Shown piece after piece: positions 17,254 through 25,867 of a DNA stretch of 64,000 bases. The notes below the pieces were generated by a model, which did no database searches, was not told the DNA's origin, and saw only the letters and a list, made by a program, of their open reading frames with translations. Every line of letters begins with the position of its first letter. The stretch's first letter is position 1. Both the position numbers and the translations under genes were made by a program. The stretch comes from Echinicola pacifica DSM 19836 (lineage in GTDB: Bacteria; Bacteroidota; Bacteroidia; Cytophagales; Cyclobacteriaceae): positions 84,936 through 148,935 of the forward strand of contig NZ_KB890760.1 in NCBI RefSeq assembly GCF_000373245.1. The letters are read 5' to 3'.

Positions 17254-18654
17254 ATGAAAGAAATTAATCATTTGACACCACGACAAATCGTCCAGGAGCT
17301 GGACAAATATATCATTGGTCAGAGGGATGCTAAGCGCAATGTGGCCATTGCATTGAGAAACCGGATTCGTAGGATGATGGTGAAATCTGACCTTCAGAAG
17401 GATATTGTGCCTAATAATATACTGATGATCGGTTCCACGGGAGTGGGGAAGACGGAGATAGCTCGTCGTCTGGCCAAGGTGGCACATGCACCTTTTACCA
17501 AGGTGGAAGCATCAAAATTCACCGAAGTAGGATATGTGGGTAGAGATGTGGAGAGCATGGTGCGGGATCTGGTGGAGCAATCCATAAACCTCGTAAAAGA
17601 ATCCAAAAACGAGGAGGTAAAGGAAAAAGCCGCCGAAAATGTCGAGGATATACTATTGGATATCTTGATTCCACCGGTTAAGACAGCAGGCTTCAGTACC
17701 GCCAGAACGAGCAGCTCCAACGGGGAGTTTGATCCGGATAAGGCCAGTGAGCAAGAGCTTAATGAAAAGACCCGGGAGCGATTCCGTGACAAGCTTCGTA
17801 ATGGCGAACTGGAAGATCGCAAGGTGGAAATCAACGTGAAGCAGTCCAATTCTATGGGAGTAGGAATGATCGGCAATGGAATGATGGATGATGCCAGCAT
17901 CGCAGGATTGCAGGATATGCTCAGCGGAATGATGCCTAAGAAGAGTAAAAAAAGAAAGGTGACCATCGAGGAAGCACGAAAAATACTCATGGAAGAAGAA
18001 ACTTCCAAGTTGGTGGATTTTGATGAGGTGAAGGAAGAGGCGATTTTTCTGGCCGAGAATAATGGAATTATCTTTATAGATGAGGTGGACAAAATCGCCA
18101 AAAGCGGCAAGAATGGCAGCGGTCCTGATGTAAGCCGTGAAGGGGTGCAGCGGGATCTATTACCTATCGTGGAGGGAAGTGCCGTGAACACCAAGTATGG
18201 CATGGTCCATACTGATCACGTGCTATTTATCGCAGCGGGTGCCTTCCATGTGAGCAAGCCTTCAGATCTTATTCCTGAATTGCAGGGTCGTTTTCCGATT
18301 AGAGTCGAGCTGGATAGCCTGACCCAGGAGGATTTTGTGCGCATCCTTCGGGAACCTAAAAATGCCCTCACTAAACAATATCAGGCCCTTTTTGAAGCTG
18401 AAGAGGTGTACCTGGAATATACAGACGACTCCATAGAGGAGATCGCCAGAATTGCCTTTAAGATCAATGAAGAGGTCGAAAATATCGGGGCTAGAAGACT
18501 CCACACTGTAATGAGTCATCTGCTCAACGATTTCCTCTTTGACGTGCCTGATACTATTCAGGCCAATGCCAAGATTATGATTACGAAAGAGATGGTCCTT
18601 GAACGCCTAAGTTCACTGATCCAAAACAGGGATCTTTCCCAATATATTCTTTAA
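17254..18654 (+). CDS. hslU: ATP-dependent protease ATPase subunit HslU (ClpY)
   Basis: AAA+ unfoldase that feeds substrates to the HslV peptidase, 466 residues. Start TPRQIVQELDKYIIGQRDAK is characteristic. Walker A is GSTGVGKTE at residues 60-68. The family-specific inserted I-domain runs roughly 110-235, and Walker B is NGIIFIDEVDK. The C-terminus SQYIL fits the HslU tail that inserts into HslV. hslV is not next to it and does not occur in this window, whereas many bacteria have hslVU together. A strong terminator follows immediately. Confidence 0.96.
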   Translation: MKEINHLTPRQIVQELDKYIIGQRDAKRNVAIALRNRIRRMMVKSDLQKDIVPNNILMIGSTGVGKTEIARRLAKVAHAPFTKVEASKFTEVGYVGRDVESMVRDLVEQSINLVKESKNEEVKEKAAENVEDILLDILIPPVKTAGFSTARTSSSNGEFDPDKASEQELNEKTRERFRDKLRNGELEDRKVEINVKQSNSMGVGMIGNGMMDDASIAGLQDMLSGMMPKKSKKRKVTIEEARKILMEEETSKLVDFDEVKEEAIFLAENNGIIFIDEVDKIAKSGKNGSGPDVSREGVQRDLLPIVEGSAVNTKYGMVHTDHVLFIAAGAFHVSKPSDLIPELQGRFPIRVELDSLTQEDFVRILREPKNALTKQYQALFEAEEVYLEYTDDSIEEIARIAFKINEEVENIGARRLHTVMSHLLNDFLFDVPDTIQANAKIMITKEMVLERLSSLIQNRDLSQYIL

Positions 18655-18655
18655 T

Positions 18656-18684
18656 AAAAAAGGAGGCGCTAAGCCTCCTTTTTT
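18656..18684 (+). terminator. Terminator of hslU
   Basis: Perfect 12-bp stem AAAAAAGGAGGC / GCCTCCTTTTTT with loop GCTAA, one base past the stop codon. Confidence 0.95.
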
Positions 18685-18832
18685 ATTCCCCCTGGCAAAA
18701 CACCCATTAAGAAAAGACGGCGCTAAAGGAACGCTCCGCCAAATCTTCAAGAAAAACTTTTTAGTATTTACAATTGATTCCTAATTTGCGTGACACCAAT
18801 AGGATCCCACTTAGGACTATCCAAACTATTTT

Positions 18833-19564
18833 ATGAAGCAACTTATCATCATTACCGGATGCAGCAAAGGCCTGGGAAGGGCGCTGATGGAGAAGTATAT
18901 ACGAACCCCTGAGACGCAGGTGATTGGGATTTCTCGTTCAGCGCTAGAGGAAGGGCCTTCGTTTAGACATGTTCAGCTTGATTTGGAGCATTTACCGGCC
19001 TTAGAGAAGGCCATGGAGGAAATTTTCCCCAGGGCCAAGGTGGATAAGGTGGTGCTGATAAATAATGCCGGATGGATCGGTGAGATAGCACCGATAGGAA
19101 GCTTAACATCCGCCGGTTTGCAAAGCATATTTACAGTCAATGTGATCGCACCCGCTCTACTGATGAATGAGTTTGTACGAAAATATGATGCTGCTGATAC
19201 CCAAAAGCTAGTCGTCAATATTTCCTCTGGTGCAGCAGACAAGTCAGTAGATGGATGGGCAGAATATAGCAGCACAAAAGCCGCTCTCAACCGACTAACA
19301 CTCACCGCTCAATATGAAAGTGAGCATAAGGAATTGGGGATTACCTATTACGCGGTGTCTCCAGGGATCGTGGACACACCCATGCAGGAGGATATCCGCC
19401 AAGCGAAACCTGAAAACTTCAGTAGTTTACGGAAGTTTAAAGGCTTCAAAGAGAACCAGGAATTGAGTTCTCCTGCTGAGGCCGCAGAGAAGATTATGCA
19501 TCTCATTCAGCATCCTGAGCAGTTTGATGGGGTCTTGCAGGATATTAGGGATTTCTCCCTTTAG
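18833..19564 (+). CDS. Short-chain dehydrogenase, sepiapterin/benzil reductase-like
   Basis: NADP-dependent Rossmann oxidoreductase of 243 residues. The cofactor motif is TGCSKGLG near the N-terminus, LINNAG follows, and the catalytic pair is Y145-x3-K149 (YSSTK) after VNISSGA. The segment SPGIVDTPMQEDIR and the C-terminal pattern resemble the sepiapterin reductase and Bacillus benzil reductase branch more than general SDRs. That would mean reduction of a vicinal diketone such as 6-pyruvoyl-tetrahydropterin or a benzil-type compound. It converges on sixA with a 4-bp overlap of the stop codons. The substrate is inferred. Confidence 0.8.
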   Translation: MKQLIIITGCSKGLGRALMEKYIRTPETQVIGISRSALEEGPSFRHVQLDLEHLPALEKAMEEIFPRAKVDKVVLINNAGWIGEIAPIGSLTSAGLQSIFTVNVIAPALLMNEFVRKYDAADTQKLVVNISSGAADKSVDGWAEYSSTKAALNRLTLTAQYESEHKELGITYYAVSPGIVDTPMQEDIRQAKPENFSSLRKFKGFKENQELSSPAEAAEKIMHLIQHPEQFDGVLQDIRDFSL

Positions 19565-20055
19565 TGATTTACTTTTTTGGGGTGATCGACAAACCATACT
19601 TTGGAATTTTCGGCGTCTATTTCCGACCACTTGCTGGTGTCAAAGGAAAAGGCAAACTGCCCAGCGGTAGGGAGGTCTTTAATTTTCCCACCTAAGCGAA
19701 TGATAAGGTCATTGAGCCCGGGATTATGGCCAATGAGCAGGACAGTATTAAGTGTGTCCGGGAGCCTTGTAAGCACCTTTAGCATTTCATTTTCACTGGT
19801 ATGATATAGATCCTTTCGAATTAGAATCTCTTCTTTGGGGAAATCAAGTCTCTCGGCCGTGATGTATGCGGTGGCCTTTGCGCGGACGGCAGTGGATGAT
19901 ATTATTAAGTCGGCAATTACCTCTCTTTCCTTCAATCGATGAGCCATTTGGGGTGCGTCCCTGTGGCCTCGGTCATTTAGCGGGCGCTCATGATCATCCA
20001 ATAATGGGTCTTCCCAAGAGGATTTTGCATGACGAATAAGTATTAATTTTTTCAT
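19561..20055 (-). CDS. sixA: SixA-like histidine phosphatase
   Basis: Histidine-phosphatase superfamily protein of 164 residues. The catalytic motif R8-H9-A-K (LIRHAKSSW) is at the N-terminus, and the second active-site histidine is in LIGHNPGLNDL. SixA proteins remove phosphate from phosphohistidine in signalling or PTS proteins, but the target is unknown here. I start at ATG 20055 (MKKLILIRH), the normal family start; five residues of upstream open frame are unlikely to be translated. Confidence 0.85.
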   Translation of the reverse strand: MKKLILIRHAKSSWEDPLLDDHERPLNDRGHRDAPQMAHRLKEREVIADLIISSTAVRAKATAYITAERLDFPKEEILIRKDLYHTSENEMLKVLTRLPDTLNTVLLIGHNPGLNDLIIRLGGKIKDLPTAGQFAFSFDTSKWSEIDAENSKVWFVDHPKKVNH

Positions 20056-20078
20056 AATCAAAAGATACAAAGAATAAG

Positions 20079-20108
20079 TTTGTTTTTTAGGTGATATTTT
20101 ATAGTTTG
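20079..20108 (+). promoter_or_regulatory. Probable promoter of the cold-shock gene
   Basis: TTTG (20079-20082) is followed after 19 nt by TAGTTTG (20102-20108), one base short of the TAnnTTTG consensus. A short leader of about 25-30 nt would precede the ATG at 20140. Confidence 0.4.
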
Positions 20109-20139
20109 TTGGTTCATTTTACCACTAACAATAATTATT

Positions 20140-20331
20140 ATGCTTACCGGAATAGTCAAATTTTACAATGAAGCAAAGGGCTTCGGTTTTATCGTCGATG
20201 ATGAATCTCAGGATGATATATTTATGCATGCTACAGGCCTGGTCGATAAGGTCATGCAAAACGACAAGGTTTCCTTTGAAGTAAAGGAAGGCAAAAATGG
20301 ACTTAATGCCATTAATGTTAAGAAAGTCTGA
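20140..20331 (+). CDS. Cold-shock domain protein (CspA family)
   Basis: 63-residue single-domain nucleic-acid-binding protein. RNP1 is KGFGFI and RNP2 is DIFMHAT, both at the usual places, with GxVKFYN at the start. Such proteins melt RNA secondary structure and act as RNA chaperones. The long 5' leader typical of cold-induced csp genes is absent, because the divergent sixA starts only 85 nt away, so cold induction is not evident. The stop codon lies in a hairpin. Confidence 0.93.
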   Translation: MLTGIVKFYNEAKGFGFIVDDESQDDIFMHATGLVDKVMQNDKVSFEVKEGKNGLNAINVKKV

Positions 20332-20346
20332 TGGCCTAGCCATCAG
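20328..20346 (+). terminator. Hairpin spanning the stop codon of the cold-shock gene
   Basis: CTGATGGC-CTA-GCCATCAG, a perfect 8-bp stem. The TGA stop lies in the left arm. No T-tract follows, so it may protect the 3' end rather than terminate. Confidence 0.5.
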
Positions 20347-20383
20347 GGAAGATGAAACGATGAAAATTCGTCACTATTAAGAA

Positions 20384-20528
20384 AAGGGGCTGTATCGCCA
20401 GGGATTTCTTCTGCTCCTCCATTACCAATGTCTCAATATTATTTGGTGACTTGGGTAGGTGGAGGACAAGTTGGTATGGGTTTAGAATAACAACTGGTGG
20501 CAGGGGGATTTAGGAGATACAGCCTCTT
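20384..20528. repeat. 145-nt element bounded by GGCTGTATC inverted repeats
   Basis: AAGGGGCTGTATC (20384-20396) pairs with GATACAGCCTCTT (20516-20528), 12 of 13 positions. Inside, CCTCCA and TGGAGG, and ACCAA and TTGGT, can form nested stems. T-rich sequence follows the right arm. It could be a MITE-like mobile-element remnant, a structured RNA or a large terminator. Confidence 0.5.
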
Positions 20529-20533
20529 TATTT

Positions 20534-20821
20534 TTAGGTAAGGAAGAAATAAAGAAGGGCTACGCTCAGTACGATCAGCATGCGCTTTGCTTTATCTTTT
20601 ATGGTTTTGTCGAGTTTGCGCACCCTCAATACCAGCACCACCATGCTCAGAGCGGTTAGCTGTGCTAAGATTCCAAAGCCCTTGAGAAAGAATACTTTTT
20701 CTCTTGGGATGCTCGGAAGCAGTAGCGAAATAATGGGTATTAGGCAAAGTACTATCCCGATGAGGCCCGTGAAAAAGGCCTTTTGCAATAAGTCATTAGG
20801 ATTTTTGTCCATCCAGCTCAT
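20534..20821 (-). CDS. Small membrane protein of unknown function
   Basis: 95 residues from ATG 20821 (MSWMDKNPND). Three hydrophobic stretches are visible: FFTGLIGIVLCLIPIISLLL, LKGFGILAQLTALSMVVLVL and MLIVLSVALLYFFL, joined by basic loops. I do not recognise a family. A longer frame to 20893 would overlap the end of polX by 65 nt, so I use the internal ATG seven bases behind the polX stop. It is probably co-transcribed with polX. Confidence 0.6.
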   Translation of the reverse strand: MSWMDKNPNDLLQKAFFTGLIGIVLCLIPIISLLLPSIPREKVFFLKGFGILAQLTALSMVVLVLRVRKLDKTIKDKAKRMLIVLSVALLYFFLT

Positions 20822-20828
20822 AAAATCC

Positions 20829-22535
20829 TTACTTTTTGATTTGTTCTTTCCTGCTAGTAAAATAAGCTTCAATTTCTGATCGACTGAGGACATTGAAGGT
20901 CATTTCTTTATTTAGGCCTCCTTTTCTTCCTACCAATAGCCCATACTTCATATGGAAATACCCATCTTTCTCATGAGCATCAGGGTTGATGGATAGCTTG
21001 ACACCTTTTTCCAAGGCGTAATGCACCCATCGCCAGTCGAGATCGAGTCTCCATGGGTTGGCATTGATTTCTATGACCACATTATTTTCTGCACAGGCAT
21101 CGATCACCGCTTGGTGATTGATCGGATACCCTTCCCTGCGAAGCAGTAGCCGTCCCGTTGGATGACCCAAAATAGTTGTATAGGGGTTCTGGATGGCTTT
21201 GATAAGTCTAGCTGTCGCTTTCTTTTGGTCCATGCTGAGGCTGCTATGAATGGACGAAACGATAAAGTCAAAGCTTGCGAGTACCTCCTCAGGATAATCG
21301 AGGCTGCCATCATTTAGGATGTCACTTTCTATTCCGCTGAAAATCTTAAATGGAGCAAGCTCCTCATTCAATTGTCTGATTTCAGCTTGCTGCGCCTTCA
21401 CCTTGTCGATGTCGAGCCCGCCAGCATAAGTAGCGGTTTGACTGTGATCGGATATGCCGAGGTATTCGTAGCCTTGCTCCTTGCAGAACTCCGCCATCTC
21501 ACGGAGGCTATGCTTGCCATCACTATAGGTGGAGTGATTGTGAAGGATACCTTTCAGATCCGCTTCCTCGACTAGCGTTGGAAGTTTGTTTTCTTTGGCC
21601 AGCTCAATCTCAAATTGACCCTCTCGTAATTCTGGGGCGATGTATTGCAGGCCTGCCTTGGCGTATGCTTCTTCCTGAGAAGCGAACTTCTCGGAAAGGA
21701 AGAATTCACCTAAGCTTTGATGGTTTTCGATTGGGCTGAGCAAATGCGCTCGTGTGGCCGTTCGTAGTAGTTGTTCTAAAATAAATTTGTCCGGAGGACA
21801 AGTATAAATAACCAGTTTCAGCTCCAAGTCGGATAGAGTACCCCGCCAGGTGAAAGGACTGGAGGTTTTCTGATCCCAGGAGATCAGGTCCATGTTCTTA
21901 AGGGACTGTATAGCTGTGGAAGGCTGGTCGGTGCTGAAGATCACTTCTATCAAATCTATGATTTCTAGGGATCTCGCATAGTCACCGGTAAGGGCAATAT
22001 TGGCTTTCCCAAAGCGGTCATTCAGGACATCCATAAGTGCGTTCACTGCTGGCTCTGCTTGCGCATAGTGCCACTTCCCTTGGTTGGAAGCGATATACTC
22101 CATGGCCTGGATGATGCTCTCCTGTGTTTTCTGACCAAAACCTTTAAGTTTTGCCACTTCGCCAGACTGGCAGGCTTCGAGAAGCTCGTGTGTGGAGGTG
22201 ATATTAAGCTCCTTCCACAGTACTTTTATTTTTTTTGGGCCGAGCCCTTTTATCTGCAAGACCTCTAATAGTCCCTGGGGAGTTTCGGTGAGGAGCTCTT
22301 CCAGATAGGCATGAGTGCCGGATTCGTTTAGCTGGCAGATTACTTCGGCAATGCTTTTGCCGATTCCTCCGATATTTTGCAATTCTTCCTTGCTTAGGTT
22401 TTCAAGAGGGACGCTCGATTGATCGATAGAGTAGATGGCAGAAGTATAGCTTCTAATTTTGAAAGCGTTGACTTCATGCAGCTCCATTAGCTGAGAAGTG
22501 AGCTTGAGTATTTTGGTGATTTTTTTATTGTCCAA
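20829..22535 (-). CDS. polX: PolX-family protein: HhH region, degenerate polymerase palm, PHP exonuclease domain
   Basis: About 568 residues from TTG 22535, chosen because LDNKKITKIL aligns with the usual PolX N-terminus; another TTG lies at 22580. Helix-hairpin-helix repeats (NIGGIGKSIAE, IKGLGPKKIK, LKGFGQKT) are intact. The nucleotidyltransferase motif, normally GSxRR followed by DxD, reads GDYARS followed by LIE. The third catalytic Asp is Glu (LELKLV). The PHP metal motifs are intact: HNHSTYSDG, GISDHS, SSIHSS, EINANP and NPDAHE. I infer a nuclease that binds DNA through the HhH domains and no longer polymerises. Confidence 0.88.
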   Translation of the reverse strand: MDNKKITKILKLTSQLMELHEVNAFKIRSYTSAIYSIDQSSVPLENLSKEELQNIGGIGKSIAEVICQLNESGTHAYLEELLTETPQGLLEVLQIKGLGPKKIKVLWKELNITSTHELLEACQSGEVAKLKGFGQKTQESIIQAMEYIASNQGKWHYAQAEPAVNALMDVLNDRFGKANIALTGDYARSLEIIDLIEVIFSTDQPSTAIQSLKNMDLISWDQKTSSPFTWRGTLSDLELKLVIYTCPPDKFILEQLLRTATRAHLLSPIENHQSLGEFFLSEKFASQEEAYAKAGLQYIAPELREGQFEIELAKENKLPTLVEEADLKGILHNHSTYSDGKHSLREMAEFCKEQGYEYLGISDHSQTATYAGGLDIDKVKAQQAEIRQLNEELAPFKIFSGIESDILNDGSLDYPEEVLASFDFIVSSIHSSLSMDQKKATARLIKAIQNPYTTILGHPTGRLLLRREGYPINHQAVIDACAENNVVIEINANPWRLDLDWRWVHYALEKGVKLSINPDAHEKDGYFHMKYGLLVGRKGGLNKEMTFNVLSRSEIEAYFTSRKEQIKK

Positions 22536-22637
22536 AGCTGAATGTCGGTTTGGGATTGTCTTATGGACAAATGTCCGCAATTATTGTTTTAAAATAAAAT
22601 CCTATGAGCTATCTTAAGATATAATCAAGCAGCTGAT

Positions 22638-24272
22638 ATGAAATTATTGAATATTAAAATTTTGTGCTTTGGATTTTTTGTGTTGATGATAGCTCATGGA
22701 GCGTTTGCTCAGGTGGAGTTTATGCAGCGGGTGGAGGTGCTTTCAGAATGGGACGATCATGATTTCATTGTCCTGCCTCAGCAGGATGGCACTATTTCCT
22801 TCCGGACCAAGGCGGGGAAGGGCTTTAGCTTGGAGCAGAAATTACAATACTTTGTCACGGACCTGGACCTTCAGGCGGAATCCATGTATGAGGTGCCGGT
22901 CAAGGATTATTTTCAGCTGACAGGATTTGATTTGGAGGATAGCTATTTATATACACTCTTTCAGAAGGGTGAATCCTATGCCAATGATCGGATCATCTAT
23001 GAGGTCAATCTGCTGACTCATGAGGTGAGAGAGGTGGTGATCGAAAACGTCCTGGATATGGAGCTTCAGGAATTTCTGATCATGGACAAGAAGGCTATAT
23101 TGATGGGGATGATGGATTACCGGCCAGCAATACAGGTTTTTGATACAGAGACGAAAGAGGTATTTACCGTCCAGGGTGTATATGCTAATGAGGTGAATAT
23201 TTTGCAGCTCAGCAAAAAGCCAGAATTGGAGGTTTTCGAGGTGCTGGTGACCAAGAAGAACAGGTTTAAAGAAAGAAGTCTCTCCGTGATGACCTTTGAT
23301 ACCGATGGCAATATGCTCCGGGAGGTGAAAGTGGCTCCTGAAGATAGGCCTGAGCTGGAGATTACAGACGGAGTGATCAGCCCTGCAGACAATTATAATC
23401 AGGTGCTGATAGGGCCTTATGGCTTGAGAAAGAGGGATCCCGATCGAGGGATTTATTTTACTAGAATCAATGAGTTTGGGGAGTATTCCAATCGCTTTTA
23501 TACCTTGGCTGATTTTGATAATTTTTATAATTTCCTACCGGAAAAGCAAAGAGCCAAGAAGGAAAAGTCACTTGAAAAGGCAATAGAAAAGGATAAGGAC
23601 CTGGTAATAACCAATACGCTAACGACTCGAGAGGTGCTGGCTGGTCCGGATTATTTTTTGGTATATAATGATTATTATCTGACCAGCTCGGGGAGGTACT
23701 CGCCGAGAGATTTGCTATATGCCAATGATTTCTATCGATATGCTCCAATGAGCATGCGTAATCGGGTGATGCCGGGCGGGTATCCCTGGTATTTCCCTGG
23801 AGGAAGGGCGAGCAGTTCCTATGAATACAAGTATATGGCAGCGCAGTTTTTGATGTTGGACGCTGAGGGCAATATGATCTGGGACAATTCCATCAGCCTG
23901 GACGATGTGACATTAGGCAGTCCGGGCAAATTTGGGGAGGTTAGTTTCGATGGGAATCATCTGTATTATTTATACCTGGAGGACTCTCACCTAAAGATGA
24001 GCCATTTGCAGGGGGGCGAAGTTGATTTTATTAATATGGATGTGCCCATTAACCTGCCGAATGGTGAGGAGCGAATTAAGGAAACACAGGAAGAAAGCTT
24101 GACATTAAGTTGGTGGTATAGAGATTATTTTTTGCTTTCTGGCAAGCAGAAAGTTCGCTATATCAATAAGGATAATAGGGAGGAAATCCGCGAGGTTTAC
24201 TTTCTAACCAAAATAAGGGCGGATGCTTCTTTGATTCCTAAGGAGGAAGAAGAAGATGAAAAGAAAGAGTAG
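22638..24272 (+). CDS. Exported protein of unknown function
   Basis: 544 residues. A signal peptide is clear: basic start, hydrophobic core (ILCFGFFVLMIAHG) and a likely cut after GAFA. The rest is beta-rich, with repeated patterns of short strands and DG/DN turns (TFDTDGNML, MLDAEGNMIWDN, SFDGNHLYYLYL) that suggest a propeller-like fold. The tail is very acidic (EEEEDEKKE). A central segment is rich in Tyr, Arg and Gly. I do not recognise the family. It is divergent from polX and unrelated to the pyr genes that follow. Confidence 0.7.
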   Translation: MKLLNIKILCFGFFVLMIAHGAFAQVEFMQRVEVLSEWDDHDFIVLPQQDGTISFRTKAGKGFSLEQKLQYFVTDLDLQAESMYEVPVKDYFQLTGFDLEDSYLYTLFQKGESYANDRIIYEVNLLTHEVREVVIENVLDMELQEFLIMDKKAILMGMMDYRPAIQVFDTETKEVFTVQGVYANEVNILQLSKKPELEVFEVLVTKKNRFKERSLSVMTFDTDGNMLREVKVAPEDRPELEITDGVISPADNYNQVLIGPYGLRKRDPDRGIYFTRINEFGEYSNRFYTLADFDNFYNFLPEKQRAKKEKSLEKAIEKDKDLVITNTLTTREVLAGPDYFLVYNDYYLTSSGRYSPRDLLYANDFYRYAPMSMRNRVMPGGYPWYFPGGRASSSYEYKYMAAQFLMLDAEGNMIWDNSISLDDVTLGSPGKFGEVSFDGNHLYYLYLEDSHLKMSHLQGGEVDFINMDVPINLPNGEERIKETQEESLTLSWWYRDYFLLSGKQKVRYINKDNREEIREVYFLTKIRADASLIPKEEEEDEKKE

Positions 24273-24338
24273 CAGCCAGTCTTCGGATAAGAAAGCAGAT
24301 AAACCTGCGGACGGAACTTCCCACAAACAATTTATTTC

Positions 24339-24346
24339 TATATTTG
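24339..24346 (+). promoter_or_regulatory. -7 promoter box of pyrR-pyrB
   Basis: TATATTTG matches TAnnTTTG exactly, 16 nt ahead of the pyrR ATG. No good -33 box is visible. The leader would be about 10 nt, leaving no room for a classical PyrR attenuator before pyrR. Confidence 0.5.
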
Positions 24347-24362
24347 TGCACAAATTACAATT

Positions 24363-24917
24363 ATGCAAAAACGACTTGTTCTAGATAAAAAGCAAATTTC
24401 CATAATTTTGGATCGGTTTTGTTATCAGTTGATAGAGAATCATGACAATTTCGAGAATACGGTATTGCTGGGCTTGCAGCCTCGTGGTATTATGGTTCTG
24501 GATATGTTGGTGGAGAGACTGGAGCAGATCAGTGGGGTGAAGGTGCCTTCAGGATACCTGGATGCCACTTTTCACAGGGATGATTTTAGACGAAGGAACA
24601 ATCCGCTAAAAGCAAATGAAACCAAGATCAACTTTTTGATAGAGAATCAAAAGGTGGTACTGGTGGATGATGTGCTCTTCAAAGGGCGCTCGGTAAGGGC
24701 GGCCATGGATGCAATGATTGCTTTTGGAAGACCCAAAAAAGTGGAATTGATGGTCTTGATTGACCGTAAATATACAAGAGATTACCCGATCAAACCGGAT
24801 TATTTTGGCCGTCAGGTCAATACCTTAGAGAGCCAATATGTAAGTGTGGAGTGGGCTGCCAAGGGGTTTGACGAAAACGCAATTTGGATCACGGAAGAAA
24901 AAGAAGTTAAAAGCTAA
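24363..24917 (+). CDS. pyrR: PyrR: pyrimidine regulator / uracil phosphoribosyltransferase family
   Basis: 184-residue type I phosphoribosyltransferase. The PRPP loop is VVLVDDVLFKGRSVRAA. GLQPRG near residue 40, VPSGYLDATFHRDDF and DYPIKPDYFGRQVNT are all PyrR-like. In Firmicutes PyrR binds pyr mRNA and has weak UPRTase activity. RNA binding has not been shown by anything in this sequence, and I see no anti-terminator between pyrR and pyrB. pyrB starts two bases after the stop, so the pair is an operon. Confidence 0.88.
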   Translation: MQKRLVLDKKQISIILDRFCYQLIENHDNFENTVLLGLQPRGIMVLDMLVERLEQISGVKVPSGYLDATFHRDDFRRRNNPLKANETKINFLIENQKVVLVDDVLFKGRSVRAAMDAMIAFGRPKKVELMVLIDRKYTRDYPIKPDYFGRQVNTLESQYVSVEWAAKGFDENAIWITEEKEVKS

Positions 24918-24919
24918 GG

Positions 24920-25843
24920 ATGCAACAGCTAAGTACCAAACATTTATTGGGTATCAAAGGGCTCACTGAGCAGGATATTCAGCTAATTTTCGAAACAGCG
25001 GACAACTTTAAAGAGGTTATCAATCGGCCGATCAAGAAGGTGCCTTCGCTAAGGGACATCACGATTGCCAATATCTTTTTCGAAAACTCCACTCGGACAC
25101 GCTTATCATTTGAGTTGGCAGAAAAACGACTTTCGGCAGATGTCATCAATTTCTCCTCCAGCAATAGCTCTGTCAAGAAAGGGGAAACGCTGGTGGACAC
25201 CGTAAACAATATTCTGTCCATGAAAGTGGATATGGTGGTGATGCGGCATAGCAGTCCTGGAGCACCTAATTTCCTTGCAAAAAATATAAATGCCAATATC
25301 GTAAATGCGGGAGACGGCACCCACGAGCATCCTACCCAAGCCTTATTGGATGCCTTCTCGATTCGCGAAAAACTCGGTGATGTGGCAGGGAAGAAAGTAG
25401 CCATTATTGGTGATATCCTTCATAGTCGCGTGGCCCTTTCTAATATCTTTTGCCTGCAGAAGCTCGGCGCAGAAGTGATGGTATGCGGTCCCGCTACCTT
25501 ACTGCCCAAGTATATCTCTAGCCTCGGGGTGAAAGTAGAATATGATGTCAAAAAAGCCCTGCAATGGTGTGATGTGGCCAACGTACTACGAATCCAGCTG
25601 GAGCGACAACAGATAAAGTATTTCCCCTCACTGAGAGAATATAGCCTGTATTATGGCGTGGATAAGAAACTGCTGGATCAGCTCGATAAGGAGATCGTGA
25701 TCATGCACCCCGGCCCGATCAATAGGGGCGTGGAACTGAATTCGGATGTCGCTGATAGTGAGCATTCCATTATACTAAATCAAGTGGAAAATGGGGTGGC
25801 AGTTAGAATGGCCGTTTTATACCTCCTTGCAGCAGTCAAATAA
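24920..25843 (+). CDS. pyrB: Aspartate carbamoyltransferase catalytic subunit
   Basis: Joins carbamoyl phosphate and L-aspartate, the first committed step of pyrimidine synthesis. Carbamoyl-phosphate-binding STRTRLSFE, GDGTHEHPTQALLDAF and the aspartate-loop HPGPINRGVELNSDVAD are all present. At 307 residues it is of normal catalytic-chain length. No pyrI regulatory chain follows, so it probably works without one, like Bacillus-type class C enzymes. Translationally close to pyrR; the operon ends at the terminator after 25868. Confidence 0.96.
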   Translation: MQQLSTKHLLGIKGLTEQDIQLIFETADNFKEVINRPIKKVPSLRDITIANIFFENSTRTRLSFELAEKRLSADVINFSSSNSSVKKGETLVDTVNNILSMKVDMVVMRHSSPGAPNFLAKNINANIVNAGDGTHEHPTQALLDAFSIREKLGDVAGKKVAIIGDILHSRVALSNIFCLQKLGAEVMVCGPATLLPKYISSLGVKVEYDVKKALQWCDVANVLRIQLERQQIKYFPSLREYSLYYGVDKKLLDQLDKEIVIMHPGPINRGVELNSDVADSEHSIILNQVENGVAVRMAVLYLLAAVK

Positions 25844-25867
25844 TCACCAGTATAGCTATTGAAATTT

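Noticed and set aside
17394..18203. 269-residue open frame antisense to hslU
   Set aside because: It lies fully inside hslU, is rich in Ser and Leu as expected from a mirrored codon pattern, and has no motif of its own.
24256..24384. 42-residue open frame between the exported protein gene and pyrR
   Set aside because: It overlaps both neighbours, runs over the pyrR promoter box and is low in complexity.
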